Shown: positions 33,884-43,877, numbered from the stretch's first letter. The stretch is DNA of 64,000 nt from G942493375 sp942493375 (GCA_942493375.1 OW818698.1:2294001-2358000), one strand, 5' to 3'. The notes: a model not told the origin generated them from the letters alone. Numbers and translations: made by a program.

Positions 33884-36514
33884 TTGACCATTTCATATAA
33901 AAAGCGCTCAATTATTTCCTCTCTCGTTGGTTTGCTTTTGGTTTGCTCTGTGCCGGTTATGGCGGGGAAGCCTATTACGGTTACGGAGAGGGATCTTTGG
34001 AGTGATTATTCGGCTACTTCATCTGATCCTGTGATGACGCTTATGCGGGAACGGCCGGATATCCGGGTGAAGGCATGGGGCGGGCTTTCTCTTCCGGGGG
34101 CTGCGGGCAGGTCTACTCTGATGATGGGAATTGCCGGTAACAGTGGACCAGATGCGTTTCTGGGATGGTTCCATATTATTAGAAGTGATGTTGACCAGGG
34201 ATTCCTTTATCCTCTGAATGAGTGGATTGGGAAAGATAAAAATGGTGATGGACAGATAAGTGATTCGGAATCTATCTGGACCGGTTGGAAGCGAGTCCCA
34301 AAATTACTTCGGCAGGTTTCAACTGTAAACGGTAAAGTTTATGGCGTTCCTTTATCCTCAACGTATTACATTGGAATTGTCTACCGGATTGATCTTGTTA
34401 AGAAAGCGGGACTAGACCCTAATAAACCTCCCCGCACATGGGATGAGTTTATGTACTGGTCCCAGAAGCTTACTTATCCGAACAAAATCATCCCCGGTTC
34501 ACCGGTACCACGGGGCCAGCGGGGGTTTAGTTGTATAAGCCAGGGATTTATGTGGCTGCCATGGCTCAACTCTGCTGGCGGGAGCCCTTTGATCCAATAC
34601 CGCAAGAGTCCGAAAACGGGAAAGACATATTCTTTCTCGATGGAAGCTACTGAATTTGTTGCACCTGATACACACGAAGACCTGAGCCAGGTGCCACCAA
34701 GCTGGAGAGCTGACTTTGCATCTGATGCCGGGCAGCGGGCGATGGGGTTTTATCACAGGCTACGGTGGCAGAAATGGATCCGTGATCCGGGGACAGGTGA
34801 ACCTGTCAACCTGACTAACGAGCAGGCAGCTTCTGGGAGTGTGAAAGTCGGTAGCAGGACAGTTGCATTCAAACCGGAAGATGTAATTGTAGGTGCGATG
34901 AGACCCAGCCTGACACCTCAGGACAATGTGTTTGAGATGCTGGCCAGGGGTGAGGTTGCGATGCTGGAGTGGTATTACCAGGATTTGAAAGGCACATTCA
35001 CCTCAGTCGGCTTGAATCCGGAACTGCTGGCTGTGTGTCCTTTTCCGGCAGGTCCTGGAGGCAGACAGGTTGTCCAGAGGCAGCAGCACTTCGCGGTAGC
35101 TACTGAGTCTATAGGCAGACGGCCTAAGCGGGAACGGGATGCAGTATGGGAGCTGGTTCGTCGGTTTGGAGATCAGAGAGCATACGATGAGAATGTAAAG
35201 TCTCAGGTGCTGTTTGGACAGGCGCGGTTCTGTAATCCATCTGACCTGACAAGGCTTGGGTTTGGAGACTATGTCCGCGAGATCCCTACTTCCATGCAGC
35301 AGATGTATAAAGACATCGATAACGGCAAAGTCTGGGTGCGAACGGAGCCTTTTGTAGGATACTGGGTCTCCATGGATATTGCTATTATGTCCAATGTAAC
35401 TACGCTGATATTCTCAGATTCCGGTGAGAAATTCGATTATGTGAAAGCACTGAAGAACACCCAGACAGAAGCAAACAGTGGGGTTATGTTCAAGCGCTCT
35501 GATAAAGAACTCAGCCGTTATCGGCCGGTAGCGGGAGTTATTGTCGGGATTGTAGGTTTGTTCCTGGTTGTTATAGTCGTTCTGCTGATCCGGGCAAATA
35601 TGGTCCAGGTGACACGAGCCGGCAGCAAAGCAGGGGCATATCCGAAGTGGTTGCCCTGGTTACTATTATTACCAGCGCTTGCAAGTATTGCAGCATGGGG
35701 GTATTATCCGTTGCTGCGCGGGCTTGTGATGGCATTTCAGGACTATCACATAGTCGGTGAGAGCAAGATGATTGGCCTGGACAACTTCATAGATGTGTTC
35801 CTGAATCCAAACTTCTATATATACATCAGCAAGACTTGTAAGTTTGTTGCGCTAAACTTTGTGCTTGCGTTCTTTACTCCGATTATCCTGGCCCTGCTGC
35901 TGGCGGAAGTGCCAAAACTGAAGGTCTTCTTCCGGACACTGTTCTTCCTGCCACAGATGACCAGCCCCCTGGTGGTGACATTGCTTTGGAAGACCATTTA
36001 TGACCCTACGGAGTCTGGACTTCTCAACCAGATTTTGGCGTTTATGCATATAGCACGGCAGGACTGGCTGGGTAACCCTTCATTTGCAATGGCGGCTACA
36101 ATTCTTCCAGGAGTCTGGGCCGGATCGGGACTGGCGAGTCTTATTTACCTGGCAGCATTAAAGAGTGTACCGGAAGAAGTCTATGAAGCGGCTGATCTGG
36201 ATGCTGCAGGTATGTGGGCTAAGCTGCGGTATATGGTGTGGCCATCACTGCTGCCTCTGATCCTGATCAACTTCCTCGGGACTACAATCGGAACATTCCA
36301 GTCTATGGGGAATATTTTTCTGCTTACATTCGGTGGACCCGGTAAGGAGACAATGGTCCTACCTCTGGCGATCTGGATTGAAGCTTATAACAACCTGCGT
36401 TTCAGCGTGGCGACCTCTATGGCCTGGGTTATGGGGACTGCCCTTATCAGTTTGAGTTACCTGCAGATACGCTTGCTGCGAAAGGTAGACTTCAGAAGGG
36501 CGGAGATAGAATAA
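33884..36514 (+). CDS. Carbohydrate ABC importer: solute-binding protein fused to MalF-like permease
   Basis: 876 residues. A signal peptide (about 1-27, ending PVMA) is followed by an extracellular solute-binding domain (about 30-500) with PDAFLGWFHI and KVYGVPLSSTYYIGIVYR, typical of sugar-binding proteins. A membrane helix at about 548-570 joins it to a MalF-type permease (about 590-876), whose coupling loop is PEEVYEAADLDAAGMWAKL. The binding protein and permease are normally separate; here one chain tethers the receptor to the channel. Start is TTG with AAGGAT ten bases upstream. The second permease gene follows after one base. The cytoplasmic ATPase is not encoded in the window and may be shared, MsmK-like. 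Confidence 0.9.
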   Translation: MTISYKKRSIISSLVGLLLVCSVPVMAGKPITVTERDLWSDYSATSSDPVMTLMRERPDIRVKAWGGLSLPGAAGRSTLMMGIAGNSGPDAFLGWFHIIRSDVDQGFLYPLNEWIGKDKNGDGQISDSESIWTGWKRVPKLLRQVSTVNGKVYGVPLSSTYYIGIVYRIDLVKKAGLDPNKPPRTWDEFMYWSQKLTYPNKIIPGSPVPRGQRGFSCISQGFMWLPWLNSAGGSPLIQYRKSPKTGKTYSFSMEATEFVAPDTHEDLSQVPPSWRADFASDAGQRAMGFYHRLRWQKWIRDPGTGEPVNLTNEQAASGSVKVGSRTVAFKPEDVIVGAMRPSLTPQDNVFEMLARGEVAMLEWYYQDLKGTFTSVGLNPELLAVCPFPAGPGGRQVVQRQQHFAVATESIGRRPKRERDAVWELVRRFGDQRAYDENVKSQVLFGQARFCNPSDLTRLGFGDYVREIPTSMQQMYKDIDNGKVWVRTEPFVGYWVSMDIAIMSNVTTLIFSDSGEKFDYVKALKNTQTEANSGVMFKRSDKELSRYRPVAGVIVGIVGLFLVVIVVLLIRANMVQVTRAGSKAGAYPKWLPWLLLLPALASIAAWGYYPLLRGLVMAFQDYHIVGESKMIGLDNFIDVFLNPNFYIYISKTCKFVALNFVLAFFTPIILALLLAEVPKLKVFFRTLFFLPQMTSPLVVTLLWKTIYDPTESGLLNQILAFMHIARQDWLGNPSFAMAATILPGVWAGSGLASLIYLAALKSVPEEVYEAADLDAAGMWAKLRYMVWPSLLPLILINFLGTTIGTFQSMGNIFLLTFGGPGKETMVLPLAIWIEAYNNLRFSVATSMAWVMGTALISLSYLQIRLLRKVDFRRAEIE

Positions 36515-36515
36515 G

Positions 36516-38681
36516 ATGCCTATAATACCTGTCGTAGGACGTTCGCTCAAGAAGCGCTTTGTTATTTTCATGATTTACTTCATGCTAAGTCTGGGTGGAG
36601 TGACTATGGTCTATCCATTCCTGATAACACTGACTTCCAGTGTTGCCAATGGATATGACTATAACCGTCACTCCCCGGTTCCAGCTTATTTGTATTCCCG
36701 CCCGGACCGGTTTACCCGCGGTCTTGTGGATGTCTTTTCTGAGGGTTTCAGAGGAGCTTGGGGCAATTTCAAGGTCTACTTCAAACGTGCCCCCGATGAC
36801 TGGACAACCTGGAAGCAGATAGGGGAAGACGGTAAACGAGTCAGTGTCTTTGCCAATTCATATCTGGAAGACTACCAGAATCATCCGAAAGAGACCAAAC
36901 TGATGGCAGCCGATTATTCGACGTTCAGTTATAACTACCCACTGGATGACAGCTTTTGTGCGTGGGACGACCGGAAGCTGGCGAGTTTCTTCCTTGAACG
37001 CTACAGCAAGGTTTATCTAAAGAATGGCGGGAAAGGAAATGTCAGCGAAGGTGCGCTGCGACTGCTAAAGAAAAGCCACGGTCTGCCCTATAACAACTTC
37101 TACCAGGTGAGTTCCGCGATCGAGAGAAGCACTCCAATGGATTATGCATCCTCGATTCCATCGGTTACTACCCGTGGGAAGGACTTTACTGCGCTCAAAG
37201 ATGAATATCGCCGGAGGGTCCATGCCCCCTGGAGCGTCCGCAAAGCCTGGTTCAGGTATGCGGGCAGAGCTGGTTTAAAAGAGGTCCCCTACCCTGTGCC
37301 TGATTCTGCTGATAAGAAACTTTATGATGCATGGCTCAGTTTCCTCGGTGAATATTGTCCGCTGTCGGAGAACCGTCCGTTTGCAATGAAACCGGTGTGG
37401 ATCGATTTCCTGCAATCAGAGACAGCTCGGGCATCACTTGGAGTAAGTTCTACTCTTGATCTTAAGGCTTTCAATAAATTAACAGAGCGTGAGTATCCAA
37501 CATGGGCTGATGTTCCGTTCCCTGTTCCGGCTGATTCCAATAAGCAAGTGAAGCTGCTCTGGGAGGAGTTTGTGCGGACACGGTATCCGGCCAGAAACAT
37601 GACGCTGAGTCTGGATTCACGTGTTAGTTCAGCTTTTCAGGCTTTCTTGAAGGACCGTTTTGTTAATGTTCGAAATGCTAACCGGGTGCTTGGGATTAGT
37701 GCAGCTGACTGGAGTGGGATTAGACTTCCGCTGACAGCTCCTCCGAGTAAACGTGACAATCCTGCAGTGACCGGGATACCGTTGGAGCTCTGGCTGGAGT
37801 TTGTTCAGCAGAAATGCCCATTAGCTGATATCCATCTTAAGAGCGCAGAAGTTGCGTATCAGAAGTTCCTGCTGGATAAGTATAAGAGCCTGGCTGGGAT
37901 CAATCGGGCATATGGATGGAAGTTGAATATGCTGGAAGAAGCAGAGATGCCGTTTGCAGCTGCATACACGGTATATTTCGAGCACAACGAGTTAGCTATT
38001 ACGATGAACCAGTTTGTAGGGAGCTATTCCTTTGTGCTGGATTATCTTGTGCAGCGTGGAAGAGCGCTATTTAACACTCTTATACTTGTAGCCCTGACTG
38101 TATTGGCCTCACTGACAGTAAATCCTCTCGCTGCATACGCACTTTCGCGTTTCCAGATGAAATCGACTGCTAAGATCATTCTGTTCTGCCTGGCTACATC
38201 TGCATTTCCGGCAGCTGTGACAGTCATTCCATCGTTCATCTTGATGCGTGACCTTGGACTTCTGAATACATATGCGGCTCTAATATTGCCTGGACTGGCA
38301 AACGGTATGGCTATATTCCTGCTAAAAGGGTTCTTTGACAGCCTGCCTCAGGAGCTGTACGAAGCAGCAACAATAGATGGCGCTCCGGAGTGGCAGGTGT
38401 TCCTGAGGATAGCAATGCCACTGTCTAAACCGATTTTGGCAGTGAATGCGCTTTATGCATTCCTGGCTGCTTATGGTGGATGGGAATGGGCATTGGTCGT
38501 CTGCCAGAAGGAGTCAATGTGGACGCTGTCAGTGTGGGTCTACCAGTGTGCCCAATCTTGGGCTGGAATGCCCTGGGCTATAATGGCAATGTTTGTAGTA
38601 GCTTCGATCCCAACCCTGGTAGTCTTCCTGCTGTGCCAGAATGTGATTATGAGAGGGATTATATTGCCTAGTATGAAGTAG
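36516..38681 (+). CDS. MalG-like permease with very large periplasmic insertion
   Basis: 721 residues, against about 280 for typical MalG. One helix (about 15-40) is followed by a soluble region of about 460 residues, then five helices from about 515 on, with the coupling loop PQELYEAATIDGAPEWQVF. The inserted region is partly repetitive: similar blocks VPYPVPDSADKKLYDAWLSF (257-276), VPFPVPADSNKQVKLLWEEF (333-352), IRLPL to LELWLEF (402-429), and FLxxRY/KY-type blocks near 296, 377 and 451. The insertion faces the periplasm in the standard topology and may form part of a docking surface for the tethered binding domain. GGAG precedes the ATG within the upstream gene. Confidence 0.9.
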   Translation: MPIIPVVGRSLKKRFVIFMIYFMLSLGGVTMVYPFLITLTSSVANGYDYNRHSPVPAYLYSRPDRFTRGLVDVFSEGFRGAWGNFKVYFKRAPDDWTTWKQIGEDGKRVSVFANSYLEDYQNHPKETKLMAADYSTFSYNYPLDDSFCAWDDRKLASFFLERYSKVYLKNGGKGNVSEGALRLLKKSHGLPYNNFYQVSSAIERSTPMDYASSIPSVTTRGKDFTALKDEYRRRVHAPWSVRKAWFRYAGRAGLKEVPYPVPDSADKKLYDAWLSFLGEYCPLSENRPFAMKPVWIDFLQSETARASLGVSSTLDLKAFNKLTEREYPTWADVPFPVPADSNKQVKLLWEEFVRTRYPARNMTLSLDSRVSSAFQAFLKDRFVNVRNANRVLGISAADWSGIRLPLTAPPSKRDNPAVTGIPLELWLEFVQQKCPLADIHLKSAEVAYQKFLLDKYKSLAGINRAYGWKLNMLEEAEMPFAAAYTVYFEHNELAITMNQFVGSYSFVLDYLVQRGRALFNTLILVALTVLASLTVNPLAAYALSRFQMKSTAKIILFCLATSAFPAAVTVIPSFILMRDLGLLNTYAALILPGLANGMAIFLLKGFFDSLPQELYEAATIDGAPEWQVFLRIAMPLSKPILAVNALYAFLAAYGGWEWALVVCQKESMWTLSVWVYQCAQSWAGMPWAIMAMFVVASIPTLVVFLLCQNVIMRGIILPSMK

Positions 38682-38915
38682 GGAAGGGAGGGAGACAGGA
38701 GTCAGTAGTCAGGAGACAGGAGATGTTAACCGGGGGATTTATCTGGTGTCTGGATATGGGGAAGGGATTTTTTTGACAGGATTTACAAGAATGGGATTGT
38801 AGCTGATGCTGTGGATTTTTTGGAGCGATGAACAATTATGATATGCAGGGATGTATACTAGCGTAATAGCATAAATTTACTGAAACTAAGGTATAATTAC
38901 TCTAGAGGTGATGAG

Positions 38916-39155
38916 ATGGAATCAGCTGTTAAAATTGAAACGACGGTACTTCCTGGCAACAGGATAGAGGTAAGTTCATCGCGTCTGGTTGAAGGTGATC
39001 AGGTGGAAGTTACCATTGTAAATGTGACCAAGTCACCAAAAAAGCGTCGCAGCGTATTGGACATCCTTGAAACCACCACACATAAACCGCTATTTAAATC
39101 TGCCGAGGAAGTTGATCAATATCTCGAAAACGAGCGTAACTCTTGGGAACGCTGA
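38916..39155 (+). CDS. VapB-type antitoxin
   Basis: 79 residues. The N-terminal half is beta-rich (KIETTVLPGNRIEVSSSRL), and the C-terminal half is the charged toxin-binding tail KSAEEVDQYLENERNSWER, a pattern found in small antitoxins paired with PIN toxins. GAGGTGATGAG precedes the ATG. The gene overlaps the downstream PIN-domain gene by 13 bases. A family name beyond VapB-like cannot be given with confidence. Confidence 0.78.
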   Translation: MESAVKIETTVLPGNRIEVSSSRLVEGDQVEVTIVNVTKSPKKRRSVLDILETTTHKPLFKSAEEVDQYLENERNSWER

Positions 39156-39580
39156 TTATACCATCGTCGGGTTCTGTTTACGTTGATGCCCAGATAATCA
39201 TATATTCCGTTGAAAAATCGCCTATATACTCAGAAGTATTATCACCGCTCTGGCAAACATCAAGAAATAGCCCACTGCAGATTATTACAAGCGAATTATC
39301 TATGCTTGAAATAATGACTGGTCCAATAAAGAACGACAACCAGCAGCTGATAGAAACGTATGAGGAATTGTTGACTGGCACAGAAATATGCTTGATACCA
39401 ATTGACATGGATATACTCATGGAAGCAGCCAGACTTCGCGCAAAGACGTCTCTACGCACTCCTGATGCTATTCACGCAGCAACTGCCTTAATCTTGTCAT
39501 GCGAAACTCTTATTACAAATGACCTGGCATTCAGATCATTACACTCAATGAATGTACAGATTCTCAAAGACATAATTTGA
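39143..39580 (+). CDS. vapC: PIN-domain ribonuclease toxin (VapC family)
   Basis: 145 residues. The PIN acidic residues are in place: Asp15 (SVYVDAQII), Glu51/Glu56 (TSELSMLE), Asp108 (RTPDAIHAA) and Asp127 (ITNDLAF). They bind the metal ions used to cut RNA. Translation begins at TTG inside the antitoxin gene. The pair sits between the sugar importer genes and a hydrolase gene on the same strand. VapC toxins usually cleave tRNA or rRNA; the target here is unknown. Confidence 0.88.
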   Translation: MGTLIIPSSGSVYVDAQIIIYSVEKSPIYSEVLSPLWQTSRNSPLQIITSELSMLEIMTGPIKNDNQQLIETYEELLTGTEICLIPIDMDILMEAARLRAKTSLRTPDAIHAATALILSCETLITNDLAFRSLHSMNVQILKDII

Positions 39581-39697
39581 ATGACTAAGAGATAAGATCG
39601 ACCTCCGCTGCATTCAGAATGCCGCTTGGCTTGACTTTCAACCCTCCTCCCAATACTATTACTCAGTAACATACTTATACAGGTGGATAAAATCAAA

Positions 39698-41683
39698 ATG
39701 CGTATTCTTAAAAGTCACACAAACGGCCTGCAGCAACGGCAAATAGTGCTGATGTTTGCTGGTATCTTAATTTTGTTGATGGGAGTAGCTATGGGTGCTC
39801 AATGTGAAACGGCTATTGTTAATGGATCGATGGAAGGTCCGGCTGTGGACCAGTCTGATGGTAAAGGTTTATTGATGTTACCGGCTGGGTGGACTAAGGT
39901 CAATGTTAATAGCAATGACAGGATCTCTGTTGAACAATCTGACAGACCTGGGGGCGGGCAGTGTTTACATATACAGACGTCCGGTGGTGGGGCTTATCAG
40001 ACTGTGACACCTCTGGTTAAGAACACAACTTACCTGGTTACGGCCTGGATAAAAAGAATATCCGGCACTGTGAATCTGGATGCTTATTCGCATGGTTGGG
40101 GTCCAACTATAATGCGTCGATCTGATGACAGCAGCACCGGTTGGACGTTGATGACTGCTCAGTTGAATACGATTGATGATGGTGCACATATATATCTTAT
40201 AAGCAGCCCGAAGGCTGATTACCTGATCGATGATGTTCAGATCCACAAGGCTCCAATACAGGTCAGCAAACCTGAGTTCACTCCATATGACTTCACATCC
40301 AAATGGAAGTATAAAGTGACATTAACCCCCAGTGCTGGAGTTTCTGTTCCTGACAGCGTTCAAGTTCAACCAATAACTGTCTCCGGCAAAATACTTGGCC
40401 CTCTGCAGACTGTTAAGCTGAACTCAGGCAAATCTACAACGGCTACAGTCACCTTACCGGTTGAAACGCTTGAAAGTTTCAGCATTGAGGTAAAACAGCC
40501 TGGCACCGGAGAGGTAATAGGGGGATCGATATTTGTTTCTACTGCAGGAGATCCCTGGATTGTCCGTTATCCATACAAGAATTCGCTGTATTCAAGCCTC
40601 AAGTATGCCTGGGCTATGAGAATAAATGTGCTGACTGCGACACCAGCTATTATGTCCAAGCTGCAGGCAAGTGCTTTTGTACTTGACGCTGAGGGCAAAA
40701 CACTAAAAAAGGTGAGTGGAAAACTGGCTGGTGATACTCTGGTAGTGCCGATCAATGGCCGTGGACTCAAGCCTGGAAACTATCAACTGTTGACTGTAGT
40801 CAAGAAGACGGATGGAGAGACTGTCAGCAAATCCCTGAAGCCTCTGCATGTGCTGGCCCCAGCAGCTAACGAAGTGGTAGCTGGACCAAATGGCGATACC
40901 CTTATGAACGGTAAAAAGTTCTTCCCGATCGGACTGTATTGGGTATTGGCTGATCCAGCTGGCTGGAAGCCTGGTCCGGCACGAAAGACTGAAGATATGC
41001 TGGAACTGCGTATAGCTGGATTCAATACGTTACATACATATGCGTTCGAGCACAATGATGCCAATGATACCGATGACAACGCTGTAGCATATCTTGATAT
41101 GGCTCAGGAACTGGGCTTCAAGGTAATGATGGGACTGCGGCGTGACTGGTGTCAAGGCGCTGTAATCAACTGGGACGCTATTGAAACGCGTGTTAAGCGA
41201 CTAAAGAATCATCCTGCTCTGCTGTGCTGGACGCTTTGGGACGAGCCTGACTTCAATGTTGGCAACGTTCCGAAAGTCCAGGCTCTCTATGACATAGTGA
41301 ATAAACTGGACCCATATCATCCTGCGATGCCGGTATTTATGCAGGCTGGAGGAAGACCGTTCCGCAACGCAGCTGACGTTAACCTGACAGACTACTACCC
41401 CGGCGCCGGTCAGGCGGCTTTTGTCCCCGGAGTTCTTGCAGCGGCAAGGATAGCAATCCCTGATAAGCCCATCTGGTACGCGGCCCAGGCCTACAACAGA
41501 CCGAGTGAACAGGATATGCGATTGTTCTGGCAACATGCATTAGCTGCCGACGTAAAAGCGCTATTCTGGTACAGCTACGGCGGCGACGGCAAAGACTGGG
41601 ACAGCATCCGAAACACCCCTGAGCTGTTTTCTGACGTGAAGAAGATTATAAGGGAGTTGGCTGATAAGGTGGGAGAGAAATAG
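39698..41683 (+). CDS. Secreted glycoside hydrolase-like TIM-barrel protein
   Basis: About 661 residues. A signal-anchor or signal peptide (IVLMFAGILILLMGVAMGAQ) is followed by a carbohydrate-binding beta-sandwich (about 35-185; NGSMEGPA, then YLIDDVQIHK) and a second beta domain to about 395. The TIM barrel starts at FPIGLYWVLADPAG, runs through EDMLELRIAGFNTLHTYAF and contains ALLCWTLWDEPDF, whose Asp-Glu is the likely acid/base region in this GH2/GH5-like clan. ATG follows AGGTGG by eleven bases; a GTG five codons earlier is possible. It is homologous in barrel layout to the protein at 21232-23841 but without inserted modules. Substrate unknown. Confidence 0.83.
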   Translation: MRILKSHTNGLQQRQIVLMFAGILILLMGVAMGAQCETAIVNGSMEGPAVDQSDGKGLLMLPAGWTKVNVNSNDRISVEQSDRPGGGQCLHIQTSGGGAYQTVTPLVKNTTYLVTAWIKRISGTVNLDAYSHGWGPTIMRRSDDSSTGWTLMTAQLNTIDDGAHIYLISSPKADYLIDDVQIHKAPIQVSKPEFTPYDFTSKWKYKVTLTPSAGVSVPDSVQVQPITVSGKILGPLQTVKLNSGKSTTATVTLPVETLESFSIEVKQPGTGEVIGGSIFVSTAGDPWIVRYPYKNSLYSSLKYAWAMRINVLTATPAIMSKLQASAFVLDAEGKTLKKVSGKLAGDTLVVPINGRGLKPGNYQLLTVVKKTDGETVSKSLKPLHVLAPAANEVVAGPNGDTLMNGKKFFPIGLYWVLADPAGWKPGPARKTEDMLELRIAGFNTLHTYAFEHNDANDTDDNAVAYLDMAQELGFKVMMGLRRDWCQGAVINWDAIETRVKRLKNHPALLCWTLWDEPDFNVGNVPKVQALYDIVNKLDPYHPAMPVFMQAGGRPFRNAADVNLTDYYPGAGQAAFVPGVLAAARIAIPDKPIWYAAQAYNRPSEQDMRLFWQHALAADVKALFWYSYGGDGKDWDSIRNTPELFSDVKKIIRELADKVGEK

Positions 41684-41703
41684 GTCACAGATAGTACGGT
41701 TGG

Positions 41704-41753
41704 TGCATCGGTATCAAAGCAAAGAGGAAATCTGGAGCGGCGATGCCGATGCG
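41704..41753. repeat. Inverted repeat before the cytoplasmic hydrolase-like gene
   Basis: TGCATCGGTATC (41704-41715) and GATGCCGATGCG (41742-41753) pair along twelve positions when two G-T pairs are allowed. It lies 37 bases before the next start codon and could be an operator or mRNA hairpin. Confidence 0.45.
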
Positions 41754-41789
41754 TATCATCAACATATTCATATTCGAGAGGCAATACTA

Positions 41790-43808
41790 ATGTCCTACAA
41801 ATACATTCTAAGATTAGCAATTCAACCCGGTTTCCGTGAGGAAGAGAAATTCCAGAATATGGTCGAGTTTTGCACTCAGGCGCAGATTGATGATGTTATG
41901 TTTTTTATTAACTGTGAAGAGCTTAACCAGGGGCATTTGACTGCGGAGGAGACTGCTCCGTGGATGGAGCTTATTACCCGGGGAAAGAGTATATTGGAGC
42001 CTCTGGGGATTACTACTTCTATCAATCCCTGGATAACTCTGCTGCATACGGATAGAGGAAGATCTCTTAAGCCTGGGCAGAATTTTAATGTTATGGTGGA
42101 CCCTTATGGACTGCACGCTACTACAGTTGCCTGCCCCCTGTGTTCGGAGTGGCGGAAGTATATTACGGATATGTATGCAACCTATGCTTCTATTAAGCCG
42201 AATATGGTCTGGGTTGAGGATGATTTTAGACTGCACAACCATCATCCGCTGAGATGGGGTGGGTGCTTCTGTGGGCAGCATCTGGAGGAGTTTTCAAAGA
42301 GAGCCGGACATAAAGTGACCCGAGAGGATTTCCTGAATGGCATGCTGGCACCGGGTGATCCTCATCCTTACAGGCAGATATGGCTGGATACAGCCCGGGA
42401 TACTATGGCAGAGCTTGCAGCTATGATCGGTGATGCGGTGCACAAGGTGTCTCCGGAGACCAGAGTCGGGCTGATGAGTTCCGGTCCTGGGGCTCATTGT
42501 ATGGAGGGACGAGACTGGGCTGCGGTGCTTAGCGGACTCTCGGGACCGGATGTGCCGATGGTGAATAGACCGCATCTTCCAGCCTATCAGAGTGTTCCTG
42601 GTCAGCAGTACCTCTGGAATTTTATATCCACAACAGACCTTGTGAGGGCATCTGTTCCTAACGAGACTGAAATTTATCCTGAGATGGAAGGTTTTCCACC
42701 GGATACCAGATTTTCAAAATCACATGCCTTTATGCGGTTCCAACTGGAGACATCGATGCTGATCGGCTCTAATGGAATAACCCTAAATATCTTTGATATG
42801 ATGGGAAATGGCGTGCTGCTTTCAGACAAATTCCAGGATATGCTCTCGAGCAGCAAGCCATTCATGAATTCCCTGAGTGATCTCAATCTCAAATATGACA
42901 GTAGGACGGGAGTGAAAGTCCTTTTCAATCCGAAGTCTTCCTATACTGTGCATACTCCTAATGGACAGGAAATGGGGGAGATGGCTCCTGAAGAGAGTTT
43001 CTGGGCCAGCATGCTTTCTTATTATGGGATTGCTAACAGATTTGTATCTGATACTGTTCCTGAAGGAGAAGTAGTAGCTGTTTCAGGCCAGTATTTTAGA
43101 AATCTGGACGGAGATTGCTTGCGCAAACTCTTTGAAAAGAACTTTGTTATTCTTGAAGCTGAGGCAGCCTGGACACTCTTTGAAATGGGGTTTGGTGAAC
43201 TGGCAGGCATTAAGAATGCTACCTGGAGACCTGCGGATACCGGATTCCATGCTTATGAACAGGTATGTAATGGCAAGAATTACTGTGGATTGAATGAAGC
43301 CAGGCTGTCTACTCAGATTTCCAGTGGAGATCTGCTGGATATCGAATATACTGAGCAACCGGATCTTATTTCAGTAGCTAAGAACCCCTGGAATGTGACA
43401 GTAGCTAATGGCTGTGCAATCCATGCCGGTAGAGTATTCATAATGCCCTATGGACGGTTCAGGACCGGATTCTCTACTCATATGCATCCGGTCAGGCAAC
43501 AGATTCTGCAGGAAACACTTCAGTCGGTTAATAGATATGCTAAACCGGCATATGTTACTGAACTACCTTATATCAATATTCAATCCCATGCATTTGATGA
43601 CAAGAAAGTATTTCTAATCACGAATTTCTCGGATGATGATATTGAGGATGTGAGGTGCTTCCTGCCGGGTGTTGGAAAGACTACGGCAAAGTTGATCAGC
43701 AGGGCAGGAACAGGAACGATTGAACTGTGTCCTGATAAAGATGGGCTGGTTTCTATTGGGTCGCTGATGAAGTGGGAGACGAAAGCGTTTGTCTTTGAAC
43801 AAGATTAA
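41790..43808 (+). CDS. Cytoplasmic GH42-like TIM-barrel protein, unknown specificity
   Basis: 672 residues, no signal peptide, ATG with GAGAGG eight bases upstream. The N-terminal barrel begins YKYILRLAIQPGFREEEKF and includes MVWVEDDFRLHNHHP, with adjacent acidic residues, and later ETEIYPEMEGFPPD; both fit a retaining hydrolase active site. The middle part has features of the amidotransferase-like domain that follows the barrel in GH42 proteins, and a beta domain ends the chain. Cysteine pairs (ACPLCSEW and GGCFCGQH) may bind a metal. It lies in the plus-strand hydrolase series, so it probably acts on imported oligosaccharide. I cannot name a substrate. Confidence 0.72.
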   Translation: MSYKYILRLAIQPGFREEEKFQNMVEFCTQAQIDDVMFFINCEELNQGHLTAEETAPWMELITRGKSILEPLGITTSINPWITLLHTDRGRSLKPGQNFNVMVDPYGLHATTVACPLCSEWRKYITDMYATYASIKPNMVWVEDDFRLHNHHPLRWGGCFCGQHLEEFSKRAGHKVTREDFLNGMLAPGDPHPYRQIWLDTARDTMAELAAMIGDAVHKVSPETRVGLMSSGPGAHCMEGRDWAAVLSGLSGPDVPMVNRPHLPAYQSVPGQQYLWNFISTTDLVRASVPNETEIYPEMEGFPPDTRFSKSHAFMRFQLETSMLIGSNGITLNIFDMMGNGVLLSDKFQDMLSSSKPFMNSLSDLNLKYDSRTGVKVLFNPKSSYTVHTPNGQEMGEMAPEESFWASMLSYYGIANRFVSDTVPEGEVVAVSGQYFRNLDGDCLRKLFEKNFVILEAEAAWTLFEMGFGELAGIKNATWRPADTGFHAYEQVCNGKNYCGLNEARLSTQISSGDLLDIEYTEQPDLISVAKNPWNVTVANGCAIHAGRVFIMPYGRFRTGFSTHMHPVRQQILQETLQSVNRYAKPAYVTELPYINIQSHAFDDKKVFLITNFSDDDIEDVRCFLPGVGKTTAKLISRAGTGTIELCPDKDGLVSIGSLMKWETKAFVFEQD

Positions 43809-43877
43809 TGGGATTTTGGGATGGACAGGATTTTTGGTCATGCGAATGGCATGTGGAATGCAGGTTTGGTTGTTTTC

